The notes under the pieces were generated by a model. The model ran no database searches. It was given only the letters and a program-made list of their open reading frames with translations, and had not been told where the DNA came from. A stretch of 64,000 nucleotides of DNA from JABFRJ01 sp963847145 (lineage in GTDB: Bacteria > Pseudomonadota > Alphaproteobacteria > Rhizobiales > Hyphomicrobiaceae). A program made the position numbers and the translations under genes. The stretch is from contig CAWJYN010000004.1 of the NCBI GenBank assembly GCA_963847145.1, positions 62,001-126,000 on the forward strand. The letters are read 5' to 3'. Shown here one piece after another: positions 17,078 to 25,799 of this stretch (positions within the stretch are counted from its first letter, which is position 1; each line of letters begins with the position of its first letter).

Positions 17078-17719
17078 TCACGCCAGCGGCCAGCTGTAAT
17101 TGAAGCTGATGGACACGCGCTGCGTTTTGGCGCGGCTAGGTGGCACTTCGTGTCGCAGCCAGCTTTCCCAGAGCAGGATGGTGCCGGGCTTGGGTGCAAT
17201 CTCGACGAAGTTTTTGTTGCGCCGGCCTGCATTGGTTTTGCGAGGCGGTGCCGCCATCATGTGCTGGAGCCGCGGGTCTTCGAACTTCAGGCCCGCCGCG
17301 CCCGCCGGCAGCGCCACATAGTAGGTGCCGCTGATCACGCTGCCCGGATGGATGTGGCCAGCATGCATGCCGCCGGGATCAAGAACGTTGACCCACAGGC
17401 TGTCGAGGGCCAGCTTCCGCCGTCCGAGGTCGAAATCCAGGCCGCGGGCAAAGCGCGCCACATGCCCGTTGAGGACTTCGACCAGGTCCGCAATCACCGG
17501 GTCGCGCCAAGCCAAATCGTTGAGCGAGGCATAAGACGTATAGCCCGCGTAGCCGTGATCCCGGCACCATGCCTGCCCCGCCCTGTCGCCTCCGGCAATC
17601 ACATGGCAAGCCCGTTCAAGGTCGGCGTTGAGCCGCTTTGCCCGCGTGCCGAGCGGTCGCGCCTGGTAGATCTGCGTGGCGAACAGATGATCGACTGAAG
17701 GCATGTCTGGGGCTCTCAT
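17078..17719 (-). CDS. Putative 2-oxoglutarate/Fe(II) oxygenase, TIGR02466 family
   Basis: A 213-residue protein that resembles the TIGR02466 group of jelly-roll Fe(II)/2-oxoglutarate dioxygenases. The metal and cosubstrate region is visible as SLWVNVLDPGGMHAGHIHPG, then SGTYYVALPAGAAGLKFEDP, and the C-terminal GTILLWESWLRHEVPPS with RVSISFNYSW. His residues in HAGHIHPG and in RHEVPP are the probable iron ligands, and the Arg of QRVSISFN the 2-oxoglutarate contact. The substrate is unknown. A second start five residues in (17704) is equally possible because neither has a convincing ribosome site. It is divergent from cobT. Confidence 0.78.
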   Translation of the reverse strand: MRAPDMPSVDHLFATQIYQARPLGTRAKRLNADLERACHVIAGGDRAGQAWCRDHGYAGYTSYASLNDLAWRDPVIADLVEVLNGHVARFARGLDFDLGRRKLALDSLWVNVLDPGGMHAGHIHPGSVISGTYYVALPAGAAGLKFEDPRLQHMMAAPPRKTNAGRRNKNFVEIAPKPGTILLWESWLRHEVPPSRAKTQRVSISFNYSWPLA

Positions 17720-17845
17720 GGCGGTAATCTGCAGATCTACGCGGCGGCCGCAGCGACCTCAAGCGGCTGTTCAGAGGTTGGTGAGTGACGCCCTGCCCCG
17801 CGGCGTCCCGTCCCACCGGTAGCGCGGCTGTTTGCATGCCAGCGA

Positions 17846-19804
17846 TTGCGTGGGATAGTGGACATCACCGTTGATCGATTTGCCGGACCCCGTGCGCCCT
17901 ATGGCCCAACCGCCCACCAACAAAAAAAGTCCCCCGCCGAGCCGTTCAAGCGGGTTCTCGGCCTCGCCGTCCGCGCAATTGCTGGCGACAAGGAAGTGCA
18001 GGTGTCGTTCGGGCCCGGCAAGCCCGAGCTCGACGGCAAGCAAGTGTCACTGCCCGAACCAGCGCGGATACCCACAGCAAAAGAAATCGCCGTTATCCGC
18101 GGCTGGGCGGACAGCCTTGCGCTGACGGCTGCCGTGCACGACAAAAAAGTGCACCGCCGCCTCGCGCCGCCGGCCGGTCCCGCCCGCAATGTGTTCGAGG
18201 CGGCAGAGAAAGCGCGCATCGAAGCCGTCGGTGCCAATCGCATGCCCGGTATGGCGATGAACCTCACCGCCAAAGTCGACGACATCTACGGCCATGGCCG
18301 TTACGCCGAGATCAAGGATCGCGCCGAAGCACCCCTGGAAGATGCCATCGCCTTGTTGTTGCGCGAGAAGCTGACGGGCCTGCCGCCGCCGGAAACGGCA
18401 CGCGCGATGGTTGATCTGTGGCGCCCCTTCATCGAAGAAAAGGGCGGCAAGACACTCGCCAAGCTGCAACAGAGCCAGCTCAATCAACGTGCATTCGGCC
18501 AGATCGCGCGCGATCTGCTGAAGGATCTGAACCTCGCGGAGAGCGCGTCGGAAGGCCAGCAGGACGACGGCGAGGACAAAGAACAAGATCAGCCGTCCGA
18601 CAGCGGAGACTCTGAAGCGCAAGAGCAGCAGGAAGGTTCCGACAGCCAAGAGCAACAGTCCGACGAGCAGCGCGCCGAAGGCGAAGACGGCGAGCAGTCG
18701 GAAACGTCCGAGTCGGCTGAAGCAGATATGTTCGACGGCGAGGACGATGGCGACGACATGGCCGACACGCCAGAGCCCTGGCGGCCGAACCACAACGTGC
18801 TCGATAACCCGGAGGCGTTTGGCTACAAGATATACTCCCGCGCGTCCGACGAAGAAATTGACGCCGATAAACTCTCCACGCCTGACGAATTGGAGCGCCT
18901 GCGCAGCTTCCTCGACAAGGAACTGCGCAATCTCTCGAGCGCCGTCGCGCGGCTCGCCAATAAGCTGCAGCGCAAGCTGATGGCGCAGCAGAATCGCTCC
19001 TGGGACTTCGATCTCGAAGAGGGCGTGCTCGATCCTGCGCGCCTGACGCGCGTGATCATCGATCCGATGTCGGCGCTGTCCTTCAAGCGTGAACGCGACA
19101 CCGACTTCAAGGACACCATCGTCACCCTGTTGCTCGACAATTCGGGCTCCATGCGTGGGCGGCCGATCATGGTCGCCGCCTGCTGCGCCGATATTCTGGC
19201 GCGCACGCTGGAGCGCTGCGGGGTGAAGGTTGAGATCCTCGGTTTCACGACCAAGGCTTGGAAAGGTGGGCTGGCACGCGAAGCCTGGCTGGCTGCTGGT
19301 AAGCCGCAGAACCCTGGCCGTCTCAACGATCTGCGCCACATCATATACAAACAGGCCGACGCGCCGTGGCGCCGCTCGAAACGTTCGCTCGCCTTGATGA
19401 TGCGTGAAGGGCTGCTGAAGGAAAACATCGACGGCGAAGCCTTGGCGTGGGCGCACAAGCGGCTGTTGGGCCGGCAGGAGAACCGCCGTATCTTGATGAT
19501 GATCTCAGACGGCGCACCGGTTGACGACAGCACCTTGTCGGTCAACTCCGGCAGCTACCTCGAAATGCATCTCCGGCAGGTGATCGACGAAATTGAAAAC
19601 CGCTCGCCGGTCGAGCTGATCGCTATCGGCATCGGCCACGACGTGACACGCTACTATCGGCGCGCCGTCACGATTTCCGATCCGTCTGAACTTGCCGGCG
19701 CGATGACCGACAAGCTGGTCGAGCTGTTCGGTGAGACCAGCGGCCCGGCGGCTGCTGCGGGGCGTGGGCGCGGTGCTCCGGCGCCGCGGCGGAAGGCCGG
19801 CTGA
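17846..19804 (+). CDS. cobT: Aerobic cobaltochelatase subunit CobT, with uncertain 5' end
   Basis: The product (652 residues from a TTG at 17846) is CobT, which with CobS and CobN inserts cobalt into hydrogenobyrinate diamide in aerobic B12 synthesis. The N-terminal CobT domain begins EPFKRVLGLAVRAIAGD. A highly acidic Gln/Ser/Glu/Asp linker covers about 235-310. A von Willebrand A domain follows, with the MIDAS motif DNSGSM at 431-436. Starts in this frame are poor: TTG 17846 or GTG 17858. An ATG at 17901 in another frame encodes MAQPPTNKK, and would join the CobT frame at the A7 run (17922-17928) if one A were added or the ribosome slipped by -1. CobS and CobN are not in the window. Confidence 0.9.
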   Translation: MRGIVDITVDRFAGPRAPYGPTAHQQKKSPAEPFKRVLGLAVRAIAGDKEVQVSFGPGKPELDGKQVSLPEPARIPTAKEIAVIRGWADSLALTAAVHDKKVHRRLAPPAGPARNVFEAAEKARIEAVGANRMPGMAMNLTAKVDDIYGHGRYAEIKDRAEAPLEDAIALLLREKLTGLPPPETARAMVDLWRPFIEEKGGKTLAKLQQSQLNQRAFGQIARDLLKDLNLAESASEGQQDDGEDKEQDQPSDSGDSEAQEQQEGSDSQEQQSDEQRAEGEDGEQSETSESAEADMFDGEDDGDDMADTPEPWRPNHNVLDNPEAFGYKIYSRASDEEIDADKLSTPDELERLRSFLDKELRNLSSAVARLANKLQRKLMAQQNRSWDFDLEEGVLDPARLTRVIIDPMSALSFKRERDTDFKDTIVTLLLDNSGSMRGRPIMVAACCADILARTLERCGVKVEILGFTTKAWKGGLAREAWLAAGKPQNPGRLNDLRHIIYKQADAPWRRSKRSLALMMREGLLKENIDGEALAWAHKRLLGRQENRRILMMISDGAPVDDSTLSVNSGSYLEMHLRQVIDEIENRSPVELIAIGIGHDVTRYYRRAVTISDPSELAGAMTDKLVELFGETSGPAAAAGRGRGAPAPRRKAG

Positions 19805-19831
19805 ACCCGAAAGGTTTATTGAGCCGGTCGG

Positions 19832-20359
19832 CTACTGAACCGGCGCGATGCGCGGCTGCAGCGAGACGCTGGGCTCAAGGCGCGGGACCACGCCAACGAC
19901 GGGATCGGCCTGTGGCGGCTGTGCGGCTTCGATGATCCCTGGCGTGATGCGGCGGCGCGGCGCCAGAATGGGTTTTGCCGGTTCTTGCGGCGTGGCTCCG
20001 GACTTCGGCAGCGCGTTGGGTGTTGTCGCTGGTGGTGCGGCGGCGGGTGGCGCTGGTTGGGCGCGCGGTGCTGGCGGCGACAGTTGCGAGCGGGCGCGGG
20101 CGGCGCGGTCCGTTTCGAACGAGAATTGCGTCGGGCGCACGTCAAGCGAGCCGAGGCGATTGGGGATGCTGCGATCAATCCAACCCACGGGGTCGGGAAA
20201 GATGTCCTGGGGATGGCCGTCGACCGGCGCATAGTAGGCGTGGTCGTAGCGGCGATGGTCCCCGCGGGACGCGAAGCAACCGCCGAGCAACACGGCAGCA
20301 GCGCCGAGAATGCTGGCGGTCTTGATGCGGGACAGGTCCAGACGACGCACATTCGGCAT
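19832..20359 (-). CDS. Putative lipoprotein, proline-rich, unknown function
   Basis: About 175 residues. The N-terminus carries a lipoprotein signal, ILGAAAVLLGGC, with the modified Cys in the lipobox LGGC, so the protein should be anchored in an outer or inner membrane leaflet. The sequence after it includes YYAPVDGHPQDIFPDPVGWI, then a long Pro/Ala-rich disordered region. No domain was recognised. A GTG at 20374 in frame would add five residues; the ATG at 20359 was used. It is convergent with cobT, 27 bp from its stop. Two overlapping frames on the same strand and opposite strand were rejected because only this one has a lipobox. Confidence 0.62.
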   Translation of the reverse strand: MPNVRRLDLSRIKTASILGAAAVLLGGCFASRGDHRRYDHAYYAPVDGHPQDIFPDPVGWIDRSIPNRLGSLDVRPTQFSFETDRAARARSQLSPPAPRAQPAPPAAAPPATTPNALPKSGATPQEPAKPILAPRRRITPGIIEAAQPPQADPVVGVVPRLEPSVSLQPRIAPVQ

Positions 20360-20525
20360 GGGGCAAGAACTCACGGACGGTTGCTGGCTTGTCGCATCGA
20401 TGCAACGGCAGCGGACACATTGGCGTGACTATCCGCCCAAATCCTGAAAAAAGCCGTAACGCCTGGCTCGAAACAAGGCACTGCGCCCGCCGCCCTGCCG
20501 CAGCTGAACACTGGAGAGACAATCG

Positions 20526-21500
20526 ATGAGCTTGTTCACGCTTGCCGAACTCGAGGCCGCGTCTACGCTGGTCCACCAGACGGTCGCGCCAACGCCGCAA
20601 TACGCGTGGCCGCTGCTCAATGCGCGGATCGGCACGGAAGTCTGGGTCAAGCACGAGAACCACACGCCGACCGGCGCCTTTAAGGTGCGCGGCGGGCTCG
20701 TCTACATGGATGGCCTTAAGCGATCGGGCGGTGTGGTGTCCGGCGTCATCTCGGCGACCCGTGGCAATCATGGCCAGTCGATCGCGCTGGCAGCGACCAA
20801 GGCCGGGCTGCGCAGCGTCATCTATGTGCCCCATGGCAACTCGGTCGAAAAGAACGCGGCGATGCGCGCCTGGGGCGCTGAACTTGTCGAGCACGGATCA
20901 GACTTCGATGCGGCCAAGTCCGAAGCCGCCCGCGCCGCCAAAGACCAGGGGCTGCACTTCGTTCCGTCGTTTCATCGCGATCTGGTGATGGGTGTTGCCA
21001 CTTATGCGCTGGAACTGTTCCGTGGCGCGCCGAAGCTCGACCGTGTCTACGTTCCCATCGGGCTTGGATCCGGCATCTGCGCGGTTATTGCGGTGCGCGA
21101 CCTGCTCGGGCTCGATACGGAAGTGGTCGGCGTCGTCAACGTCAATGCGCCAGCTTATGCCCTCTCGCTGGCCGCCGGACGGGTTGTTGCAACCAATCAG
21201 GCGCGCACCTTCGCCGATGGCATTGCCGTGCGCCAGCCGGATGCGTCCGCACTGGCCATCATCACCAAAGGCGTAGCCCGCATCGTCCAGGTCACCGATG
21301 ACGGGATTGCAGCCGCAATTCGGGCCTACTATCAAGATACCCATAATCTGGCCGAGGGCGCGGGTGCAGCACCTTTGGCCGCCTTGATGCAGGATGGCGC
21401 AGAAGCGCTCGGTAAGCGGGTTGCCGTTGTCTTGTGCGGTGGCAACATCGACACGGCAGTGTTTCGCCGCATTCTGGCGGGACAAACGCCAGAAGCGTGA
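20526..21500 (+). CDS. Threonine/serine dehydratase-like PLP enzyme
   Basis: A 324-residue fold-type II PLP enzyme. The lysine expected to bind PLP is Lys53 in PTGAFKVRGG. The phosphate-binding glycine loop is visible as PIGLGSGICAVIA near 173-185. ISATRGNHGQSIA contains the usual Asn that contacts the cofactor. Members deaminate threonine or serine, or act on related hydroxy-amino acids; some relatives, such as EutB, work in hydroxyectoine use. No regulatory ACT domain is present, so it is of the catabolic, short type. GGAGA precedes the ATG by about 8 bases. No pathway partner flanks it. Confidence 0.85.
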   Translation: MSLFTLAELEAASTLVHQTVAPTPQYAWPLLNARIGTEVWVKHENHTPTGAFKVRGGLVYMDGLKRSGGVVSGVISATRGNHGQSIALAATKAGLRSVIYVPHGNSVEKNAAMRAWGAELVEHGSDFDAAKSEAARAAKDQGLHFVPSFHRDLVMGVATYALELFRGAPKLDRVYVPIGLGSGICAVIAVRDLLGLDTEVVGVVNVNAPAYALSLAAGRVVATNQARTFADGIAVRQPDASALAIITKGVARIVQVTDDGIAAAIRAYYQDTHNLAEGAGAAPLAALMQDGAEALGKRVAVVLCGGNIDTAVFRRILAGQTPEA

Positions 21501-21651
21501 AGGCGCAGATCAGGGTTCCCCTGAACTCCGGAAAACAGTTCTGCAGTTGCCCGGTAAACCCATCGCGTCGGCAGCCGTTCTTTGCTAGCGTCTTGCCACA
21601 ATGAGAATCAATCGTTTAAGCCGCCTGTCCGCCCGAACCGTCAGAGGCCGC

Positions 21652-23475
21652 ATGTTTCGACACCGTGAGATCTGCACACGCGTCTCAGCACTGGCGGCCG
21701 TTCTTGGCGTCGGTCTGGCCGGCGGGGTGATCGCGTCGTTGTCGGCACGCGCCGCCCCCACCGACGATGTGCCGTCCGTTCGCAGTCAGCTCGGCGGCTA
21801 CATGGCCGGCCGGCTGGCGCGGGGACAAAGCGATACGCAATCGGCTGCGGCATTTTACGGCCAGGCTCTCTCCAAAGATGCGAGCAATGAAGCGCTGATT
21901 GTCCAAACCTTCGACATGGAAGCCACCGAGGGCAACTGGCCGCGCGCGGAAGCCCTGGCGAGCGACCTACTGAAGCTCAAGTCAGAGCACCGGATGTCGC
22001 GTCTGCTGCTGGGCCTTGCGGAGTTCAAGAACGGCCGTTTCACCGAGGCCGACGAACATTTCAAATTGTCCGCTGTGAACCCGATCGGCGAACTGACCGG
22101 CCTGCTGGCCCGCGCCTGGACACGGCAGGCCGAGGGCCGCACCAAGGATGCACTCGACTTAATCGATACCACCAAGCAGCCGGACTGGGCACAAGCGCTG
22201 ATCCGGTATCATCGCGCGCTGATTGCTGATGTGGGTAACCGCCGCCCGGAGGCACGTGCGACGTTCGAAAAGCTGTTCGCCGGTGATCAGAAGTCACTCC
22301 GCTCAACGCTGGCCTATGCGCAGAGCCTGTCCAGCGCCGGGGACAACAAGGCCGGCCAGAAGGCTTTGCAGGTTTATTTCGATCGCATCCGTGGCGAAGG
22401 GCACCCCTCAGCCGTCGCACTGCAAAAGAGCCTCGTTGCCGGCGAGCGCCAGCCGTTGCTGATCACCACCGCGTCACAGGGGCTGGCAGAAGCGCTTTTC
22501 GGCCTTGGCGAGGCCCTGGCCGGTGAAGGTGGCATCGGGCCGGGCGCCGTTTTCTTGCAGTATGCCCTCTATCTGGAGCCCCGGTTTCCGTTCGCGCTGG
22601 CAGCGCTTGCCAATGTTTATGAAGGCACCAAACGCTACGACCGCGCCATCGAGGTCTATGAACAAATCGTGCCCGGAACGCCGTTGGAACAGGCGATCGA
22701 CATCCGCAAGGCTTACGACTTGAACTCTCTCGAACGTGTCGAGGAAGCCAAGATGCTGCTGGAGCAAGTCGCCGACCGCGATCCGCAGGATTTGAAGCCG
22801 CTTGATGCGTTGGGTTCGATCATGCGCGGCCACAAGCGCTATGAAGAAGCGATCGGCTACTACTCCCGTGCCATCGCCATCATTAAAAAGCCGGAGCAGA
22901 GGCATTGGTCCTACTTCTACGCGCGCGGCACTTCGTATGAACGCGTCCATAACTGGCCGCTGGCGGAGGCGGATCTGCAGCAGGCACTCAAGCTCAGCCC
23001 GGACGAGGCAATTGTTCTGAATTACCTGGGGTACTCCTGGGTCGATCAGAACAAAAATCTGAAAACGGGCATGCAGCTCATCGAAAAAGCGGTGAAGCTG
23101 AAGCCGGACGACGGTTACATCGTCGACAGTCTTGGCTGGGCGCACTACCGGACCGGCAATTTCAAGGAAGCTGTGAAGTGGCTTGAGCGCGCCGTCGAGC
23201 TGCGGCCAGAAGACCCCATCTTGAACGACCATCTGGGCGATGCCCTATGGCGCGTCGGCCGCGAGCGCGAAGCCGTGTTCCAGTGGAACCAGGCGTTGAC
23301 CTTGAAGCCAGAGGCGGAAGACACTGAAAAAATTCAGAAAAAACTGAAGTCTGGCTTGCCTGCCCTCGCGAAGGCTGCACCAGCGAAGCGGATCCAGCAG
23401 GTTCAACGCTCTGATCAACCGCGCAAACGTGCCGAGAGCCGGACGGCACCATCTGGCGGCGTAGTCCCACAGTAA
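21652..23475 (+). CDS. Exported tetratricopeptide-repeat protein
   Basis: About 607 residues, with an N-terminal signal or anchor (VSALAAVLGVGLAGGVIASL) followed by an alpha-helical repeat protein. TPR-like units are recognisable between about 55 and 560, such as RYDRAIEVYEQIVP, RYEEAIGYYSRAIAI, PLAEADLQQALKLSPDEAIV and NFKEAVKWLERAVELRPEDP. The C-terminus is basic and low in complexity. The protein resembles alphaproteobacterial envelope TPR proteins thought to act as scaffolds in the periplasm. The start at 21652 has AGAGG at a 4-base spacing; the longer frame from 21601 has none. No operon partner is evident. Confidence 0.82.
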   Translation: MFRHREICTRVSALAAVLGVGLAGGVIASLSARAAPTDDVPSVRSQLGGYMAGRLARGQSDTQSAAAFYGQALSKDASNEALIVQTFDMEATEGNWPRAEALASDLLKLKSEHRMSRLLLGLAEFKNGRFTEADEHFKLSAVNPIGELTGLLARAWTRQAEGRTKDALDLIDTTKQPDWAQALIRYHRALIADVGNRRPEARATFEKLFAGDQKSLRSTLAYAQSLSSAGDNKAGQKALQVYFDRIRGEGHPSAVALQKSLVAGERQPLLITTASQGLAEALFGLGEALAGEGGIGPGAVFLQYALYLEPRFPFALAALANVYEGTKRYDRAIEVYEQIVPGTPLEQAIDIRKAYDLNSLERVEEAKMLLEQVADRDPQDLKPLDALGSIMRGHKRYEEAIGYYSRAIAIIKKPEQRHWSYFYARGTSYERVHNWPLAEADLQQALKLSPDEAIVLNYLGYSWVDQNKNLKTGMQLIEKAVKLKPDDGYIVDSLGWAHYRTGNFKEAVKWLERAVELRPEDPILNDHLGDALWRVGREREAVFQWNQALTLKPEAEDTEKIQKKLKSGLPALAKAAPAKRIQQVQRSDQPRKRAESRTAPSGGVVPQ

Positions 23476-23490
23476 CGGACCCGCGTCTGG

Positions 23491-23530
23491 TTGCAGAGGG
23501 CCAGCTGCAGAGGGCCAGTTGCAGAAGGGC
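23491..23530. repeat. Short direct repeat, three units
   Basis: Three near-identical units of TTGCAGAGGGCCAG, 14-15 bases each, the last one partial and variant. It lies right after the TPR gene stop codon, in the leader of the next gene. Confidence 0.55.
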
Positions 23531-23655
23531 TGGCAAACCGGCCTCAGTGCGCAAAATTGTGTGCTGCGGTGCACTGGCGCCATAGCGGCGCGCCCGCTGG
23601 CGTGGTTAATCCTGATCCTCACTGTGAAGACCTCAAGTCAAGAAGGTTGTGTCTT

Positions 23656-24027
23656 ATGCGTACGACCCTACTGCGCGGCACCCTCGCCGCCCTCGCGCTT
23701 GCCGCTGCCGCTGGTGCAGCCGATGCCAAGTGCACACGCCTCGGCTTTTCAGTAAACGATTATGGCAAAGATGGTCCGACCAACGACGCTAAGGCGCTGT
23801 TGGACAAGTACATCGCCCAGTGGGCCGCCGAAAAAGGCATCAAGTCCTATCAGACCGGCAAAAAAGACGTCAAATGCGAGCTGTTTCTCGACGTCGGTCT
23901 GTTCGATGAGCACACCTGCCGCGCGGAAGCCAGCGTATGCTGGGGTGATCCAAAGCCTGCGGCACCTGCAGCCGCCGCGCCAGCCGCCAAGGTCGAGGCT
24001 CCGGCTGCTGCCAAGCCCAAGAGCTGA
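23656..24027 (+). CDS. Small periplasmic protein of unknown function
   Basis: A 123-residue protein with a clear Sec signal (LRGTLAALALAAAAGAADA, cleavage before KCTRLG). The mature 75-residue core has Cys residues at KCTRLG, VKCELF, HTCRAE and SVCWGD, suggesting two disulphides. It ends in an Ala/Pro/Lys-rich tail. No function assigned. The frame stays open 55 codons further upstream, but the start at 23656 is the one that places the signal peptide correctly. Its stop is 3 bp from that of the convergent DUF1194 gene. Confidence 0.68.
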   Translation: MRTTLLRGTLAALALAAAAGAADAKCTRLGFSVNDYGKDGPTNDAKALLDKYIAQWAAEKGIKSYQTGKKDVKCELFLDVGLFDEHTCRAEASVCWGDPKPAAPAAAAPAAKVEAPAAAKPKS

Positions 24028-24030
24028 GTT

Positions 24031-24795
24031 TCAGCCTGGTGGAATGTTCGCCGCGGCGGCTATTTCCTTGATAAGCTTTGTGCGCAAGGCTTGACCAAAC
24101 GTTTCGAAGTTTTCGGCGGCCAGGGCGAAGCTTCCCGGGCCGCCAATGACGTTGTTCTCATAATAGGCGAGCAGGCCACCCATCGGATGGGTGTGCGCCG
24201 GGTTGAACGGCAACGGGATCTTCGACAGGATCACCACACCGTTCACGACAACACCCGCAGCGATGGCTTGATCGCGCGCCTCGGTCACTTCGCGACCGGC
24301 ATTGTTGGTGCCATCGCCCGAGATGTCGATGATCTTGCGATCGGACCGGAACGGGCTGGAGGCCAGTTGTGCGAGGCTGATCTCGATGGCACCGCCAATC
24401 GCCGTGCGGCCATAGAACGGTCGCGGTGCGGCGAGGAGACGGTCGGCGAAGGCACGCGCATCCTCGGGGTTGCCGACGCTTGTCCAATCGACAATGACTT
24501 TGGTTTCGCCCGCACCCGCCCACTCAATGAACATCAGCGCGATGCGTTTTTTGGGCCCGGCTGCTTGCATGGCGCGGACAATGGCAGGGTCGGTGATGGC
24601 TGCGGCGTAGCCCTCCCGTTGCAGCTTGAACTTGATCTCGTCGACACTGCGCGAGACGTCGGCAGCGAGCACCAGCAGCAGATCGACATCCTGGCTGCTG
24701 CCCACGGGTTGAGCGTGTGCCGGCCCGGTAGCCAGCGTCAGGACAGCCAGAGTTCCGATGGCTATCCAACGCAGCCAGGACCGCAAAATGTGCAT
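24031..24795 (-). CDS. DUF1194 (von Willebrand A-like) secreted protein
   Basis: A 254-residue exported protein with a signal peptide (IGTLAVLTLATGPAHAQ). The mature part matches DUF1194: VDLLLVLAADVSRSVDEIKF gives a MIDAS-like DxSxS, and KIIDISGDGTNNAG is the second conserved motif. FEWAG-like MFIEWAGAGETKVIVDWT lies between. The family is widespread in Alphaproteobacteria and its role is unknown; the fold suggests metal-dependent protein binding in the periplasm. The start at 24795 excludes 11 residues that precede the positively charged signal start. The neighbouring membrane gene on the same strand lies 136 bp upstream. Confidence 0.85.
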   Translation of the reverse strand: MHILRSWLRWIAIGTLAVLTLATGPAHAQPVGSSQDVDLLLVLAADVSRSVDEIKFKLQREGYAAAITDPAIVRAMQAAGPKKRIALMFIEWAGAGETKVIVDWTSVGNPEDARAFADRLLAAPRPFYGRTAIGGAIEISLAQLASSPFRSDRKIIDISGDGTNNAGREVTEARDQAIAAGVVVNGVVILSKIPLPFNPAHTHPMGGLLAYYENNVIGGPGSFALAAENFETFGQALRTKLIKEIAAAANIPPG

Positions 24796-24931
24796 CGCGC
24801 AACTCTCCACGTCCGCCCAGCCACACACCCACCGTCCAGAAACGACAGGAATGCGACCAAAACGTGCGCGCCGAGGACAGTGCTGGCAAGAGGCGAAATC
24901 GAAAGGGTGGCTGGATCGTGTCGTGTAGCGA

Positions 24932-25570
24932 TCAGCGCCGGATGTTGTGGATGACGCCGTTGTCGAGCAATGGCTTCAGGTCTGCGACCGGCACGCGCAT
25001 GGTCTTCTCGCTGAAGTAGTCTGTGCCGCTTTGCCGGGCGTCGCCGAGATCTTTCGTTGCGGCGGAGAGCTTGTTGTACGTGACCTTCGGCATGGCCAGT
25101 TCGACGCTGGTGCCTTGAACAGCATTGATGCGCATGATGCCGTATCTGAATTTGATATCGCCGTCGCGAAGCAACTTCGACATATCGACGACGTAGGTGT
25201 CGCCCGACCGCGGTGCCGCGATGAGTTCCGCATTGCGCGCCGAGCGGTCGCCGCTGGCCGCGAATCCAACCATGGCCATGGCGCCGATCAGCGCTGGAAT
25301 GATGGCCCAGCTGTAGCGATGATAGGTTGGAATGGCGCTCTTGGCCTTCGCCATCAACGGTGATGCTTTTTCGACGGCGGTGCCGCGGCGGCACACCTCA
25401 CAAAGCTGCAGATACTCCCTCTGAGAGACCCACTTGAACAGGTACCAGATGTGGTGCAGCCGATACTGAGCGATCAGGTGAAACGCCCGCTCTTTTTCGC
25501 AGGTCGGACAGGGTTTGGTCTCGACCGGCCCCATATCCTTGCTTTCAGTCCGTGAGCCCCAGATCAGCAT
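24932..25570 (-). CDS. Membrane protein with N-terminal zinc-ribbon-like motif, unknown function
   Basis: A 212-residue protein. Near the N-terminus are two CxxC pairs about 40 residues apart (KPCPTCEKE and LQLCEVCRRG), separated by a hydrophobic, aromatic stretch with LHHIWYLFKW, which together look like a zinc-ribbon. One membrane helix follows (WAIIPALIGAMAMVGFAASG). The remaining 110 residues are probably periplasmic, with no known domain. The start at 25570 is preceded by GGAGGC; a frame from 25582 adds only four residues. Relatives of this architecture occur as hypothetical proteins in Proteobacteria. Function not known. Confidence 0.62.
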   Translation of the reverse strand: MLIWGSRTESKDMGPVETKPCPTCEKERAFHLIAQYRLHHIWYLFKWVSQREYLQLCEVCRRGTAVEKASPLMAKAKSAIPTYHRYSWAIIPALIGAMAMVGFAASGDRSARNAELIAAPRSGDTYVVDMSKLLRDGDIKFRYGIMRINAVQGTSVELAMPKVTYNKLSAATKDLGDARQSGTDYFSEKTMRVPVADLKPLLDNGVIHNIRR

Positions 25571-25799
25571 GCGTGCCTCCATGAATGCCGGTATCGTAAC
25601 TACAAACTAGACGAAGATGTGGTGGTCTCAGCCGTTGCCGTCGAATGCAACAGGCCGCTGGTGCCGTCAACTGCCGGCGCGAAACGTCGTATACGGGCGA
25701 TGTGCGCGTTAAATACTTAATTCTGCCCGCTCTTTATGCTGCTGTCAGCGCTTTGAATGGGCTATCAAATTAAGCCGCCCCAGAGCCCGGAGCCCCCGC

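Noticed and set aside
18047..19456. A 469-codon frame antisense to cobT
   Set aside because: It mirrors the acidic repeats of CobT as hydrophobic low-complexity runs and has no ribosome site. The plus-strand CobT domains are unmistakable.
23491..23655. N-terminal extension of the small periplasmic protein
   Set aside because: The 55 upstream codons lack signal character and contain the short tandem repeat; the start at 23656 gives a correct signal peptide.
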